A DNA stretch of 64,000 bases from Campylobacter aviculae. Its GTDB lineage: Bacteria > Campylobacterota > Campylobacteria > Campylobacterales > Campylobacteraceae. Within the stretch, counting starts at the first letter, position 1; each line of letters begins with the position of its first letter. The notes under the pieces are model-generated. The model had not been told where the DNA came from. It saw only the letters and a list, made by a program, of their open reading frames with translations, and ran no database searches. Positions 30,601 through 40,170 of the stretch are shown in pieces. The stretch spans positions 1-64,000 of the forward strand of contig NZ_NXMA01000002.1 of NCBI RefSeq assembly GCF_005406215.1, given 5' to 3'. Both the position numbers and the translations under genes were made by a program.

Positions 30601-32068
30601 AAAGTTCTTTTAGCATTCTTTCATATGCAGCTTTTGTTCCTGATTGAACATTTGTAAGTAAGCTTGCAATAATAATCATTGCCGAAGCTGCTAAAAATCC
30701 TGGAACTATTTCATAAAGATCTGAATTGGCAAAATTTTTCCATAAAACCACCACAACAGCACCAGTTATCATACCTAAAATAGCACCTATTCTTGTCATC
30801 CTGCCCCAAAACAAGGAAAAAAGCATCACCGAACCAAAACTTGCACCAAATCCCGCCCATGCATAAGAAACAATGCTTAAAACACTTGAATTTTTATCTG
30901 TAGAAATTAAAAATGCTATAATAGACACTAGTAAAACACCTATCTTGCCTAAATTTAAAACCACATGAGCGGGTGCATCTTCTCTAAAGATTTTTTTATA
31001 AAAATCTTCTGCAATCGTAGAACTTGATACAAGAAGTTGAGAACTTGCAGTACTCATAATAGCTGCTAAAATTGCAGAGAGTAAAATACCTGCTATCCAA
31101 GGATTGAATAAAAGTTGAGACATGAGTATAAAAATCTTTTCAGGATCTTGTAAGCTTAACTCAAATTTATACACATAAGCAATTCCTAAAATACCTATCA
31201 TGCAAGCGCTTAAAAGACAAATTGCCATCCAAACAATACCTATAAATGTAGCCATAGGAATATCTTTGATCGATCTAATTGACATAAAACGAACCAAAAT
31301 ATGAGGTTGTCCAAAATATCCTAATCCCCAAGCAAGTGCAGATATAATACTTATAACTCCTACTCCTTCGCCCATAGATAAAGCATTTGGTTTAATTTCT
31401 TTGACTATATTCATTGCCTCATTAAAACCACCTAAATGAAAAAGCATGACTAAAGGTACGATAATTAAAGCAGCTATCATTAAAAGTCCTTGAATCATGT
31501 CTGTCCAACAAACAGCTTTGTATCCACCTAAAAAAGTATAAGCCACTATAATGATTGTTCCCATGGTTAATGCGTACTCATAAGCTATTCCGAAAGTGCT
31601 TTCAAAAAGTTTTGCACCGCTGACAAGCCCAGAGGAAACATAAAAAGTAAAAAATATTAAAATTATCGTAGCACATACGATACGAAGTATGTGTTTATCA
31701 TCATCAAACCTTGTTTCAAAATAATCAGGAATTGTCAAAGAATTTGCAATCACACTCGTATAAATTCTAAGTCTTTTTGCTACAAAAATCCAATTAAAAC
31801 TAGCCCCTATAGTAAGTCCAATCGCAATATAAGAATCCACAAAACCGCTTACATATAAGGCCCCTGGCAAACCCATTAAAAGCCAACCACTCATATCAGA
31901 AGCTCCTGCACTCAGCGCAGAGATCACAGGACCCATAGAACGACCGCCTAAAAAATAATCTTCAGTATTTTTATTTTGTTTATAAAAATAAAAACCAATG
32001 TAAAGCATTAAAATTGTATAAATTAAAAATATTATAATAATTGGTACGCCCATATAAACGTTTTCCAT
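30599..32068 (-). CDS. putP: Sodium/proline symporter
   Basis: SSS-family transporter of 489 residues with about 13 membrane helices, beginning near [15 protein letters not shown]. Conserved stretches include [20 protein letters not shown] and the Na-site region [15 protein letters not shown]. In C. jejuni putP sits behind putA, which burns proline. No putA is present here; the next gene upstream is selD. Proline taken up would therefore serve protein synthesis or osmoprotection unless putA lies elsewhere. It has its own promoter and Shine-Dalgarno (AAGGGAT). Confidence 0.93.
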   Translation of the reverse strand: MENVYMGVPIIIIFLIYTILMLYIGFYFYKQNKNTEDYFLGGRSMGPVISALSAGASDMSGWLLMGLPGALYVSGFVDSYIAIGLTIGASFNWIFVAKRLRIYTSVIANSLTIPDYFETRFDDDKHILRIVCATIILIFFTFYVSSGLVSGAKLFESTFGIAYEYALTMGTIIIVAYTFLGGYKAVCWTDMIQGLLMIAALIIVPLVMLFHLGGFNEAMNIVKEIKPNALSMGEGVGVISIISALAWGLGYFGQPHILVRFMSIRSIKDIPMATFIGIVWMAICLLSACMIGILGIAYVYKFELSLQDPEKIFILMSQLLFNPWIAGILLSAILAAIMSTASSQLLVSSSTIAEDFYKKIFREDAPAHVVLNLGKIGVLLVSIIAFLISTDKNSSVLSIVSYAWAGFGASFGSVMLFSLFWGRMTRIGAILGMITGAVVVVLWKNFANSDLYEIVPGFLAASAMIIIASLLTNVQSGTKAAYERMLKEL

Positions 32069-32104
32069 ATCTTATCCCTTAAGTAAATATTCTAATTTTG
32101 TTTC

Positions 32105-32110
32105 ATTATA
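32105..32110 (-). promoter_or_regulatory. putP promoter, -10 element
   Basis: TATAAT on the minus strand in GATTTTATAATG, 36 bases before the putP ATG. The preceding 75 bases back to selD are AT-rich, with no other feature seen. Confidence 0.6.
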
Positions 32111-32186
32111 AAATCTGCATTAACGTTTTACAATTTGCTAATATTGAAATTTTTGCAAAAGTTATTTTATTGTAAAATAAAAAAAA

Positions 32187-33209
32187 TTAACAAAAAATAA
32201 ACTTATCTTTTTGTGCTGAAACACACTGAGCAATAATACAAGCTTCAATTCCTTCATTTTTTAATGATTGCAGACATTTAGAAGATTGATTTTCGGTTAC
32301 TGCTATCAATAATCCTCCAGAAGTTTGAGGATCGCAAAGCAATAATTTCTCCTCATTAAAAGTAGGATAAATTTCTTGAATGAATTCTAAATTTTTATAA
32401 GCACCTGCTGGAATTAAGCCCATATTAAAATATTCTTTTGTTCCTTGTAAAAAAGGAATTTCACTCTCAAAAATTTCAAAAGAAATGTTCTCATTTAGCA
32501 TTTCTTTTAAATGTCCTAAAAGCCCAAAACCCGTAACATCGCTTATTGCACTTACTTTAAATTCAATTGCAATTTGACTGGCCTTATAATTTAAACTCAT
32601 CATATTTTCAAGCATAATATTTAAATGCTTTTCTTGTAAAAAATTCGCCTTTAAAGCCGTACTTAAAATTCCAGTTCCTAAAGGCTTAGTTAAAATAATT
32701 TTATCCCCTTCTTTAGCAGTATTATTAGCGATAAATTTATCAGGATGAACTTTACCAGTGACGCTAAGTCCAAAAAATAATTCCGAGCTTTCAATCGTAT
32801 GGCCACCAACAATAACTCCACCACATTCACGCACCTTATCATTAGCGCCCTCTAAAATTTCTTGCAATATCTCTAAAGAGTGATTTTTAGTGTCAAATCC
32901 TACTATATTTAAAGCATTTATCACTTCAGCCCCCATAGCAAATACATCACTAAGGGCATTAGCTGCAGCAATGGCACCAAAATGATAAGCACTATCTACT
33001 ATAGGCGTGATAAAATCTAACGTTTGCACGAGTGCTAAATCATTACTGATTTTATAAACACTCGCATCTTCATTATTGCCGATATCGCTAAGTAAAGCTG
33101 GAGATTTTTGCATAAAATTTAAAATTGTTTTAAGACCGCCCGGGCTTAATTTTGCTGCTCAACCTGCCGCTTTTACAAAATGCGTTAAATTTTGATTTTT
33201 ATATTCCAA
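32187..33209 (-). CDS. selD: Selenophosphate synthetase, itself a selenoprotein (UGA = Sec17)
   Basis: Makes selenophosphate from selenide and ATP for selenocysteine synthesis. The open frame after the internal ATG at 33113 lacks the catalytic end. Reading upstream through TGA (33161-33159) gives MEYKNQNLTHFVKAAG, Sec, AAKLSPGG, exactly the conserved SelD active site with Sec at 17 and Lys at 20. The start must be TTG at 33209: AGGAAGAG lies about 5 bases upstream and there is no in-frame ATG before the Sec. Total is 340 residues. GDIGNNEDASVY and ISDVTGFGLLGHL are conserved AIRS-family motifs. It lies 8 bases after yedF in the same operon. Confidence 0.93.
33130..33149 (-). promoter_or_regulatory. 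SECIS hairpin of selD
   Basis: Starting 10 bases after the UGA, TTAAG pairs with CTTAA. After one C/T mismatch, CC pairs with GG around a GGGC loop at positions +18 to +21. Distance and a G-rich apical loop agree with bacterial SECIS elements bound by SelB. Confidence 0.7.
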
Positions 33210-33217
33210 AACTCTTC

Positions 33218-33790
33218 CTATAAGGTAATGATTTTTGCTTTTCCAAAAAGTTCATTGACAATCTCATAAGCATTTCCAATAGAACCTATTTTTAATTCTT
33301 TAGTTTTGCTAAAAAATTCCAAGCAAGCTCCACAACTTATAATCTCTACTCCTAAATTTTCTAATTCTTTCATAGCCATATGTGCTTTATGATCCTTATT
33401 TGTATTTACTAAAACACTTTCATTCACACAAATAATTTTACTTGGAATATTTTCAATATTTTTTAAAGTTTCCAAAAAACCAACAAATAAATTCTCTCCT
33501 AACTCCCCACAACCCACTTTATCGGATTTCAAAAATAAAATGCTATATTCATTAGGATTAGTTTTATTTAAATCCACTTCTTTTTTCTCAACATAAACAA
33601 TGATTTCATCCTGATATTCTTTAAAGCTAGGGTTTAAATTTAAGGAATTTAAAAATTTTAAAACATTATTTTTGGAAATAATAGAATTTAAAACAATTTC
33701 TAAACTTTCTCCATTGTTTAAATTTTCAAGAGCTTTTTTTGTTTCAACGACAGGTTTAGGGCAATCAAGATTTTTACAATCGATTTTCAT
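33218..33790 (-). CDS. yedF: YedF-type selenium metabolism protein (TusA-like + DsrE-like)
   Basis: A 190-residue protein with an N-terminal SirA/TusA domain (about 1-70, with NLDCPKPVVETKKAL, Cys9 as sulfur or selenium carrier) and a C-terminal DsrE-like domain (about 82-188) bearing VEIISCGACLEFF. This two-domain form is called YedF and is associated with selenium metabolism. It precedes selD by 8 bases with its own promoter, which supports delivery of selenium to SelD. It corresponds to Cj1505c. Its cysteines are encoded as Cys, not as UGA. Confidence 0.85.
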   Translation of the reverse strand: MKIDCKNLDCPKPVVETKKALENLNNGESLEIVLNSIISKNNVLKFLNSLNLNPSFKEYQDEIIVYVEKKEVDLNKTNPNEYSILFLKSDKVGCGELGENLFVGFLETLKNIENIPSKIICVNESVLVNTNKDHKAHMAMKELENLGVEIISCGACLEFFSKTKELKIGSIGNAYEIVNELFGKAKIITL

Positions 33791-33808
33791 TATTTTTCCT
33801 TAAATAAA

Positions 33809-33814
33809 ATTATA
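33809..33814 (-). promoter_or_regulatory. yedF-selD promoter, -10 element
   Basis: TATAAT on the minus strand 19 bases before the yedF ATG, with AAGGAA as Shine-Dalgarno in between. The leader would be very short. Confidence 0.55.
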
Positions 33815-33867
33815 CTTAAAAATAAGCATAATTTTATTTAGATAATCTTGTAATTACTCTTAAATTG

Positions 33868-35973
33868 TTAAAATTTCTTTTTGTTTACATCCTCTAAAAT
33901 CGCATTAGCTATATGATTTACCTCACTTGTGATATGATTTGTGGTATTTGCAATTTCAGCATTTTCTCTAGTTGCGCCTTCGAGTTTGATAATAGTATCA
34001 TTGATTTGTGTAATTCCTATGGTTTGTTCTTTAACAGATCCTGCAACTTCGTTAATATTTTGCACTAATATATTAATATTAGCTTCAATTTCACTTAAAG
34101 ATTTTCCTGTTCTTTCAGCAAGCTGCCTCACCTCATCAGCTACAACTGCAAAGCCACGTCCATGTTCTCCTGCACGTGCGGCTTCTATAGCAGCATTTAA
34201 GGCCAAAAGATTGGTTTGTTCTGCAATATCTTTAATAACACTAGCTATATTCCTAATATCATCTGCTTGATTAGCAACCTCTAAAGTTTTTTCATTAATA
34301 CCCTGCATAGAATGATTGATCTGTTCTATTGTTGCCGCACTTTGTTCCAGTGATTGTGCTTGAATATCTGAACTTTCTGTTAATTTCTGCATAGAAGTTT
34401 TCAATTCTTCAGATTGAGAAGCCAATTCTTTAGAAAATTTCGAAGAAGTTACGAGCATTTTTCTAATCTCTTCGCCTAAAATATTTGTTGTAAGTTCAAC
34501 CTCTCCTCGTGCATTGTCAATAGAAATACTAAAATCAAGTGCCTTATAGCTATCAAAAACTTTATTAATTTTATTCATATCAGAACCAATTTTATTTTGC
34601 AATACATCGAGCATTTTATTTAGAACATTTTTAAGTTCTATAAGCTGAGGATTGGTAGGAATTTTTGAAATTCTAGCTGTTAAATTTCCACTTTCTATTT
34701 CCTTAACTGTTTGAACAGACTCATCTACGGCTTCTTGATCTTGTTTTAAAGAAGATTTTGTTCTTTCTATGTTGGCATTAATCATCTTACCCATAGTACC
34801 GATTTCATCATCAGCATAAATTGCAATAGGTTTAAGTTCAATTTTTTCATAATTTAAAAATTTAAAAAATGACTCTAAAGAATTTAAAATTACAGGGAGT
34901 CTAACTCCAATAATTTTTCTAATACAATAATAAATAACAAATAAAACCAAAATTACAAATACTAATGAAGCACCGACAATAACCATTTGAAGTTCTCTTA
35001 AAGGTTTAAAAATAGAACTTTTAGGTGCTGTTACTATAATACTCCAGGAAGAATTACCGGCTTTAAAACTACTTAGGCTAGCGTAAGAATCAGCACCAGC
35101 TGAAGACACATAATTAAAAATTCCATTTTCGCCTCTAGCTAAAGCTTTATAAACACTTTCTGTTTCTTCTCCTCTGTTATTAACTTGTGTAAGATTTTTT
35201 AGTATTAAATTTCTATTTGGATGAACTGCTATATAACCTTCTGAATTTAATAAAACATTTAACTGACCGTTAAAAAGAAATGACTTTGAATCAAGTAAAT
35301 AATTGGTGATGGTTTCCAAATCTAAAATCAAACCCGCAACACCTACAAGCTTGTTTTGTTTTCCAAAAATTGGCATAGCTATATTTAAACCATTAAAATC
35401 TTTTCCATCTAAATTCATCTTAATACTTCTACCTATATAGGTTTGATCTTCTCCATACTTTGCATTGTGCAAAATATCTTGGACTGCTGGAAAATTTAAA
35501 ATATCATCAGTAGATTGAACTATCTCAATACCACCACGCTTATTAATCTCTTTATCGGTATAAAGAATAATGAAATTACCGCTTTTGGTATTAAAAAATT
35601 TACTCTCATCTTTAAAGTATGCGGGTGGATCTAACAAATATAAATAGGTAAAACTCGAATAAGCACTATTATCAAAAAGATTGGTGAGAATATTTGTGAT
35701 ACTATCAATGTCCAAATCATCCTTATCCGTAGATTTAAACATTTCTGTAAGAGTATAAGCTTCACTTTTGTTTAAAGCTATCATTTCATTAAACATACCT
35801 TGAACATGAGCTGAGTACTCTTCTGAAGTAGCCGAAATAATATTTTCGGTACTTTTAGTAATATTTTCACTTACTCGTTCTGTAATTAAAAAAATTAAAA
35901 ACACTAATCCCAATATAATAATAATTGCAACCGATAAAATTAATTTTGAAGCAATATTTAAAGATCTGAACAT
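33868..35973 (-). CDS. tlp1: Methyl-accepting chemotaxis receptor, Tlp1/CcaA type
   Basis: Transmembrane chemoreceptor of 701 residues. TM1 (about 12-32) and TM2 (about 328-350) bracket a periplasmic double-Cache sensor domain (35-325) with [20 protein letters not shown] and [23 protein letters not shown]-like region follows. The signalling hairpin [34 protein letters not shown] lies near 586-620. Position between modE and yedF and length match Cj1506c, the aspartate receptor of C. jejuni. Ligand identity here is inferred from orthology only. TATAAT at 36024-36019 is a candidate promoter. Confidence 0.9.
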   Translation of the reverse strand: MFRSLNIASKLILSVAIIIILGLVFLIFLITERVSENITKSTENIISATSEEYSAHVQGMFNEMIALNKSEAYTLTEMFKSTDKDDLDIDSITNILTNLFDNSAYSSFTYLYLLDPPAYFKDESKFFNTKSGNFIILYTDKEINKRGGIEIVQSTDDILNFPAVQDILHNAKYGEDQTYIGRSIKMNLDGKDFNGLNIAMPIFGKQNKLVGVAGLILDLETITNYLLDSKSFLFNGQLNVLLNSEGYIAVHPNRNLILKNLTQVNNRGEETESVYKALARGENGIFNYVSSAGADSYASLSSFKAGNSSWSIIVTAPKSSIFKPLRELQMVIVGASLVFVILVLFVIYYCIRKIIGVRLPVILNSLESFFKFLNYEKIELKPIAIYADDEIGTMGKMINANIERTKSSLKQDQEAVDESVQTVKEIESGNLTARISKIPTNPQLIELKNVLNKMLDVLQNKIGSDMNKINKVFDSYKALDFSISIDNARGEVELTTNILGEEIRKMLVTSSKFSKELASQSEELKTSMQKLTESSDIQAQSLEQSAATIEQINHSMQGINEKTLEVANQADDIRNIASVIKDIAEQTNLLALNAAIEAARAGEHGRGFAVVADEVRQLAERTGKSLSEIEANINILVQNINEVAGSVKEQTIGITQINDTIIKLEGATRENAEIANTTNHITSEVNHIANAILEDVNKKKF

Positions 35974-36018
35974 TGATTTAAACCTCTGATAATTTAAATT
36001 AAATATTAGAAAATTAAA

Positions 36019-36024
36019 ATTATA
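36019..36024 (-). promoter_or_regulatory. Candidate -10 of the chemoreceptor gene
   Basis: TATAAT on the minus strand, 46 bases upstream of the receptor ATG, within AATATAATTTTAAT. The surrounding sequence is very AT-rich, so chance occurrence is possible. Confidence 0.4.
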
Positions 36025-36058
36025 TTATTTTTATAGAAAAAATAAGCTTAAAATCGAG

Positions 36059-36790
36059 TCAATTTTTTTTATACTTTAAAAATAATTCTTTAAAACGTTT
36101 ATTAGCATACTCTTCTATATCTTTTTGCAAAATAGCAAAATTTTCCATAAGCTCTATAGCTTTAGGAGTTAATTTTGTTCCTGATTCTTTCGAGCGACCT
36201 TGCTTTGTGCTTACTAAAATTTCTTGAGAATTTTTTTGCAAAACCTGTAGATGCATCCATGCTTTTTTGTAATTTATCCCCATCAGTTTAGAAGCATGCA
36301 ACAAACTTCCCGTTTGTCCTATTAGTTCCAAAAGTTCAGTTTTTCCTTTACCAAAAAGCAAATCTCCATCTGAATTTTCAATCCAAGTTTTAGTTCTAAT
36401 AACAAATTGCTTTCCTTTTTTCTCCTTAAAGCAACCAAGTTTGCAATATTTCACATCAATTTTATATGCTTTTAAAGCTGAACGCATACTTTTTAAACCG
36501 CAACTTTTTTGGGCGATCTCTCTAGCTTCTTCACAAAAAATTCTTCTTTTATGATCGAGCTTAGGTTCTAATTCTTTTAAGACTTCAATTTTTCCTTTTT
36601 CAAAATCCAAATGCCCAAATTGACCCAATTCACAATTATCAATTCTGATATTATTTTCATTAGCAAGCTTACCTATTTCTTCAATATTTTTTGAAAATTT
36701 TTTCGCTATTTTAAAAGCTGTTCCGCAATCTAATTTTTCATTGCTATTTAGCATTTCTTTCATATAAGAGAGTATTTTTTTATCATCCAT
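36059..36790 (-). CDS. modE: ModE-like molybdate-responsive regulator with duplicated N-terminal domain
   Basis: A DNA-binding regulator of 243 residues from the ATG at 36790, which overlaps the fdhD stop by 8 bases. The longer frame from 36844 would overlap fdhD by 62 bases. The ModE winged helix-turn-helix is C-terminal (about 146-215, with GSLLHASKLMGINYKKAWMHL), not N-terminal as in E. coli. In place of a molybdate-binding MOP domain there are two related copies of a Cys-containing helical unit: about 20-66 (C22, A, IA.K, ending NCELGQF) and 84-127 (C86, IAQK, ending YCKLGCF). How molybdate is sensed is not visible. It likely controls molybdate transport and Mo-enzyme genes. Confidence 0.85.
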   Translation of the reverse strand: MDDKKILSYMKEMLNSNEKLDCGTAFKIAKKFSKNIEEIGKLANENNIRIDNCELGQFGHLDFEKGKIEVLKELEPKLDHKRRIFCEEAREIAQKSCGLKSMRSALKAYKIDVKYCKLGCFKEKKGKQFVIRTKTWIENSDGDLLFGKGKTELLELIGQTGSLLHASKLMGINYKKAWMHLQVLQKNSQEILVSTKQGRSKESGTKLTPKAIELMENFAILQKDIEEYANKRFKELFLKYKKN

Positions 36791-37565
36791 GAATTCGAAA
36801 ATCTCCGCTATAAATATTGATCTTATCTTCTCTTGCAAAACCACAAAGACTTAAGTCAAATTTTCTTGCTATCATCACACCCAAGCAAGTAGGAGCCGTT
36901 CTTGAAACCAAAATTGGCACTCTATGCATAATCGTTTTAGCAACCATTTCAGAACTTAAACGACCGCTTACCATTAAAAAACACTGATCAAGTTTAACTC
37001 CGGCTAATCTTGCCTTTCCTAAAGCCTTATCTATAGTATTATGTTGAGCAATATCTTCTCCGATAAAAAACGTTTTTTCATCAAAAAAAAGCTTAGCTGT
37101 ATGCACACATCCTGTTTTTTCATATAAATCACATTGAGTATAAAATTGACTCATTTGTTTTAAGATATAATCTTTACTAAATTGAGTTTTGGAAGTTATT
37201 TTCATGGCTTCAATATTTTCTATATCAATATTAGCCGTGTGTGCTCTACCGCAACCGCTGATCACGACTCCTTGGACATTGAGTTTAGCAAGATTTTCTT
37301 GATCAATTTTTGCTTCAATATGCACACTCATGCCATCATCTTTACTTTCAATTTTTTGGATATCTTCCACTCTAGCGATGATATTTTCACTCATCAAATA
37401 CCCCACCGCTAAAGCCTGTTCATCAACCGGCGTTGCCATTAAAGCACCGATTCTTTCGCCATTAATAAAAATTTCAAGCTTGATTTCACGCACTAAAGTA
37501 TCATCACAAGTAAAAGCTTCATCGCCTTTGTATTTTAAAATTTGAGTTGTAAATAAAGGTTCCAT
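36783..37565 (-). CDS. fdhD: FdhD, sulfurtransferase for formate dehydrogenase activation
   Basis: Transfers sulfur to the Mo-bisMGD cofactor of FdhA, an essential maturation step. A 260-residue protein with GALMATPVDEQALAVGYLMSE near 37, the loop VISGCGRA near 99 holding a catalytic Cys, and EKTGCVHTAKLF and FIGEDIAQHNTIDKALG further on. Co-transcribed with modE (8-base overlap). It serves the fdhABC operon about 7 kb away in this window. Confidence 0.94.
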   Translation of the reverse strand: MEPLFTTQILKYKGDEAFTCDDTLVREIKLEIFINGERIGALMATPVDEQALAVGYLMSENIIARVEDIQKIESKDDGMSVHIEAKIDQENLAKLNVQGVVISGCGRAHTANIDIENIEAMKITSKTQFSKDYILKQMSQFYTQCDLYEKTGCVHTAKLFFDEKTFFIGEDIAQHNTIDKALGKARLAGVKLDQCFLMVSGRLSSEMVAKTIMHRVPILVSRTAPTCLGVMIARKFDLSLCGFAREDKINIYSGDFRIHG

Positions 37566-37594
37566 TAGTATCTCTTAAAAAATAAACTGCAAAT

Positions 37595-37600
37595 ATTATA
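37595..37600 (-). promoter_or_regulatory. fdhD-modE promoter, -10 element
   Basis: TATAAT on the minus strand within CGATATAATATTTG, 30 bases before the fdhD ATG. It is divergent from the autotransporter promoter about 45 bases away. Confidence 0.6.
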
Positions 37601-37641
37601 TCGAAAAAGTAAATATTTTAATAATTTAAGTTTAAATTTAT

Positions 37642-37656
37642 GGGGGGGGGTATAAT
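37642..37656 (+). promoter_or_regulatory. Autotransporter promoter with G9 tract abutting the -10 box
   Basis: Nine G (37642-37650) run directly into TATAAT (37651-37656), 44 bases before the ATG at 37701. The G run occupies the spacer or extended -10 position. Length change by slippage would alter the spacing to upstream promoter elements, a known mode of transcriptional phase variation in other bacteria. AAAGGAG at 37688-37694 is the Shine-Dalgarno. Confidence 0.7.
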
Positions 37657-37700
37657 ACATTTCTCAATTTTAATATTATATAATTAGAAAGGAGTTATTT

Positions 37701-39950
37701 ATGACAAAAAAGAGTAAAATTTTACTCAGTATAGGTGTAGCTACTTTGCTTTATTCTAGTGGCTTCTCACAGGAAATAGTCTTGTATGATCCAAAACAAT
37801 TTCCAGAGTATTTCACATTTGATGGTGATGATAATGTTTATTTAAAAGATTCTTACAAAAATCAGGATTTAACTTTTAAATTTAGCAACGATCTTGGCTT
37901 GCCAGATGATTGGCCTGAACAAAAAAATGAAACGCCTAATCTTAATATTGATTTGGGAGATCATACCCTATCTTTCACACAAGATGATCCCAATAAAGAG
38001 ACTTATATAACTAATTTCAATCTAAGTGCTAAAGATATCAAAACACAAAATATTATCCTACAAGCTTTCAAACCTTCAACCATCAATGGAAATTTAGAGA
38101 TGAAAGGAGTAGGAGAAGTAATAGGAGAAGAAGGTGGCTCAATGATCTTGCTTTTTAATGATGACGGATCAGGTGATATAGCTTATAATGGTAGTTTAAA
38201 TATCAATGGAAATCTTACAGCCGATGCAACAGTGTTTGCAACTTATGGTAATTTTATCAAAGTAAAAGGCAATGCCAATCTTTCTAATTCGGATTTTAAA
38301 CTTGTAAAACGTTCCTATACTGATTTGGGGGCACACGATGTTGTAATGATTCAGGCTAAAAATTTCAATAAAGATATTTTAGAAAAAAGCAATTTCGCAA
38401 GTGCATGGCTTTTAAAATTTATAAATGATTATGTTCCAAATGCAAATTTTATATCACAAGATTCTTTAGAATCTGGATATATTATAGATGTTTCAGATAG
38501 TAAAGAATTTGATCCTTTGGTGAATTATAAATTAAGCATTAAAGATTGTGGTGGAAATCAATGTTTAGTTATCAATGGGGGCGCAACCAATGCCGCTAAA
38601 GATAAACTCACTCAATTAAAAGTAGATGTAGCTATGATTGATACATTGTTAAAACAAACATACCATGATGATGAATCACAGAAAGACGAATGGGAGAAAG
38701 CTAAAGCTGAACTAGAAAAGCAAAAACAAGAAATTCAAAAACTCATCGATGAAGCACAAAGCAATGGTGGCAAAATAGACGATAGCAAGTATCTTGATCT
38801 TGTAGCACCTAATCTAAATCCTAATGATAAAGCTTCTGTTTTAGCCCTTCGATCTATCACAGATCAATTAGGAAGTATAGGTGCTGACTTAGCAAGTAGA
38901 GAGGGTATAAAACTCGCTCTTAATATCAAAAAAGACACTGATGATACAGGCAAATCCGTCTCTAGCCTAAACTCAAGTTCAAGCTCTGTAAATACAACAA
39001 TGAATGTGGCTAATGACGTTTCAATAGGTCAAAGAGTAGCTATGCTAAATAACCCTTTTGGAAACTATGCGTCTAAAATGAGTGGGCTTAAATTTGCTGC
39101 TTTAGAAAGCGATATAAGGCCAAGTTATGTAAATGATTATACTCAAAGTGTTTGGGCTAATGCTTTTGGTGGTGCAAATATCATCGATGGAGATAGCGGT
39201 GCAATGTATGGTGCAACCATAGGTTTAGATAAGCAAGCAAACGATCAAGTTTTATTAGGTATGTATTTTACCTATGCAAACGCTAAGATTAAAGACAATG
39301 CTTTAGAACAAAAAAGTGATAATTTCCAATTAGGACTTTATTCAAGTATCAACATAGCTCCGCAATGGGAAATTGGTCTAAAAGCTTACGCTCAAATTTC
39401 TCCAACAGATCAAGATCATATACAAGTAGATGGTGCTTATGATTCAAGTTATACAAACAAATTTTTAGGTCTTAGTGCTAATGCTGGTCGCGTGTTTGAT
39501 TTTAGCGATAACACTTTCTTTGTTAAGCCATTTGCTGGAGTAAATTACTACTTAAGCTATACCCCATCTCATACAGAAAATGGTGCTATTGCTAAGGATA
39601 TTGATTCTATGAGAAATAATTCTGCAAGTCTTGAAATAGGAGCAGAATTCAGAAAATATATCAATGAAAAATCTTATATTTTTGCTACTCCAAAGATTGA
39701 GCAATTTATTGTAAATAATGGAGATGACTACACAGCCAATTTATCCATAAACAATGCTTTTTTCACTAGCGTTGAAGCAAACAATAAGAAAAAAACTTAT
39801 GGACAAGTCATTGTGGGCGGAAATATAGATTTCACTGAACAATTAAGCATGAATGTTGGTTTAGGTGCTAAGCAAATTTTAGCCGGTAAAGTTGATAACA
39901 AAAACGAAACTTATTTAAGCGGTCAAGTAGGACTTAAATATAAGTTTTAA
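37701..39950 (+). CDS. Autotransporter (type Va) outer-membrane protein
   Basis: A 749-residue surface protein. The parts are a signal peptide (1-23, LLSIGVATLLYSSGFSQ), a beta-rich passenger (25-290) with repeated NGNL/NG-type turns such as STINGNLEMKG and SLNINGNLTAD, a charged helical stretch about 330-355 (WEKAKAELEKQKQEIQKLI), a Ser-rich linker near 420, and a C-terminal beta-barrel (about 480-749) ending in the outer-membrane signature GLKYKF. One Cys pair occurs in IKDCGGNQCLV. Function is not visible; adhesion or cell interaction is typical. It is not the CapA lipoprotein, since no lipobox is present. Expression is probably switched by the G9 tract in its promoter. Confidence 0.85.
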   Translation: MTKKSKILLSIGVATLLYSSGFSQEIVLYDPKQFPEYFTFDGDDNVYLKDSYKNQDLTFKFSNDLGLPDDWPEQKNETPNLNIDLGDHTLSFTQDDPNKETYITNFNLSAKDIKTQNIILQAFKPSTINGNLEMKGVGEVIGEEGGSMILLFNDDGSGDIAYNGSLNINGNLTADATVFATYGNFIKVKGNANLSNSDFKLVKRSYTDLGAHDVVMIQAKNFNKDILEKSNFASAWLLKFINDYVPNANFISQDSLESGYIIDVSDSKEFDPLVNYKLSIKDCGGNQCLVINGGATNAAKDKLTQLKVDVAMIDTLLKQTYHDDESQKDEWEKAKAELEKQKQEIQKLIDEAQSNGGKIDDSKYLDLVAPNLNPNDKASVLALRSITDQLGSIGADLASREGIKLALNIKKDTDDTGKSVSSLNSSSSSVNTTMNVANDVSIGQRVAMLNNPFGNYASKMSGLKFAALESDIRPSYVNDYTQSVWANAFGGANIIDGDSGAMYGATIGLDKQANDQVLLGMYFTYANAKIKDNALEQKSDNFQLGLYSSINIAPQWEIGLKAYAQISPTDQDHIQVDGAYDSSYTNKFLGLSANAGRVFDFSDNTFFVKPFAGVNYYLSYTPSHTENGAIAKDIDSMRNNSASLEIGAEFRKYINEKSYIFATPKIEQFIVNNGDDYTANLSINNAFFTSVEANNKKKTYGQVIVGGNIDFTEQLSMNVGLGAKQILAGKVDNKNETYLSGQVGLKYKF

Positions 39951-39982
39951 TTTTTAATGAATGCAAAAACTTCTTCTATAAA

Positions 39983-40003
39983 TTAGGGCTTAACAAGCCC
40001 TAA
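39983..40003 (+). terminator. Terminator hairpin after the autotransporter
   Basis: A perfect 9-bp hairpin, TTAGGGCTT (39983-39991) and AAGCCCTAA (39995-40003), with an AAC loop. The tail is AT-rich but only moderately T-rich. It is the only structured element in the 220 bases before psrA; the rest is AT-rich with no gene. Confidence 0.7.
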
Positions 40004-40170
40004 ACTTTAATAATTATTTTCAATCAAGCTTAAAAACTCACTCTTTTATTAAGTTAATATCTTAAATTATACAAAAATACAAAATCATAAAAATTTAATA
40101 TATATTTAAATAAATTTATATATTATTATATTAAATTAATAAATATTAAATAAAATATTTAGGAGAGACC

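Noticed and set aside
32069-32186. Remnant of putA between putP and selD
   Set aside because: The 118 bases contain only a promoter and AT-rich sequence; no proline dehydrogenase motif in any frame.
33941-34270. Plus-strand open frame of 109 codons opposite the chemoreceptor
   Set aside because: Antisense to the highly conserved signalling hairpin; the composition is that of a shadow frame.
37701-39950. CapA-type autotransporter lipoprotein
   Set aside because: The signal region has no lipobox cysteine and the passenger does not resemble CapA as I recall it.
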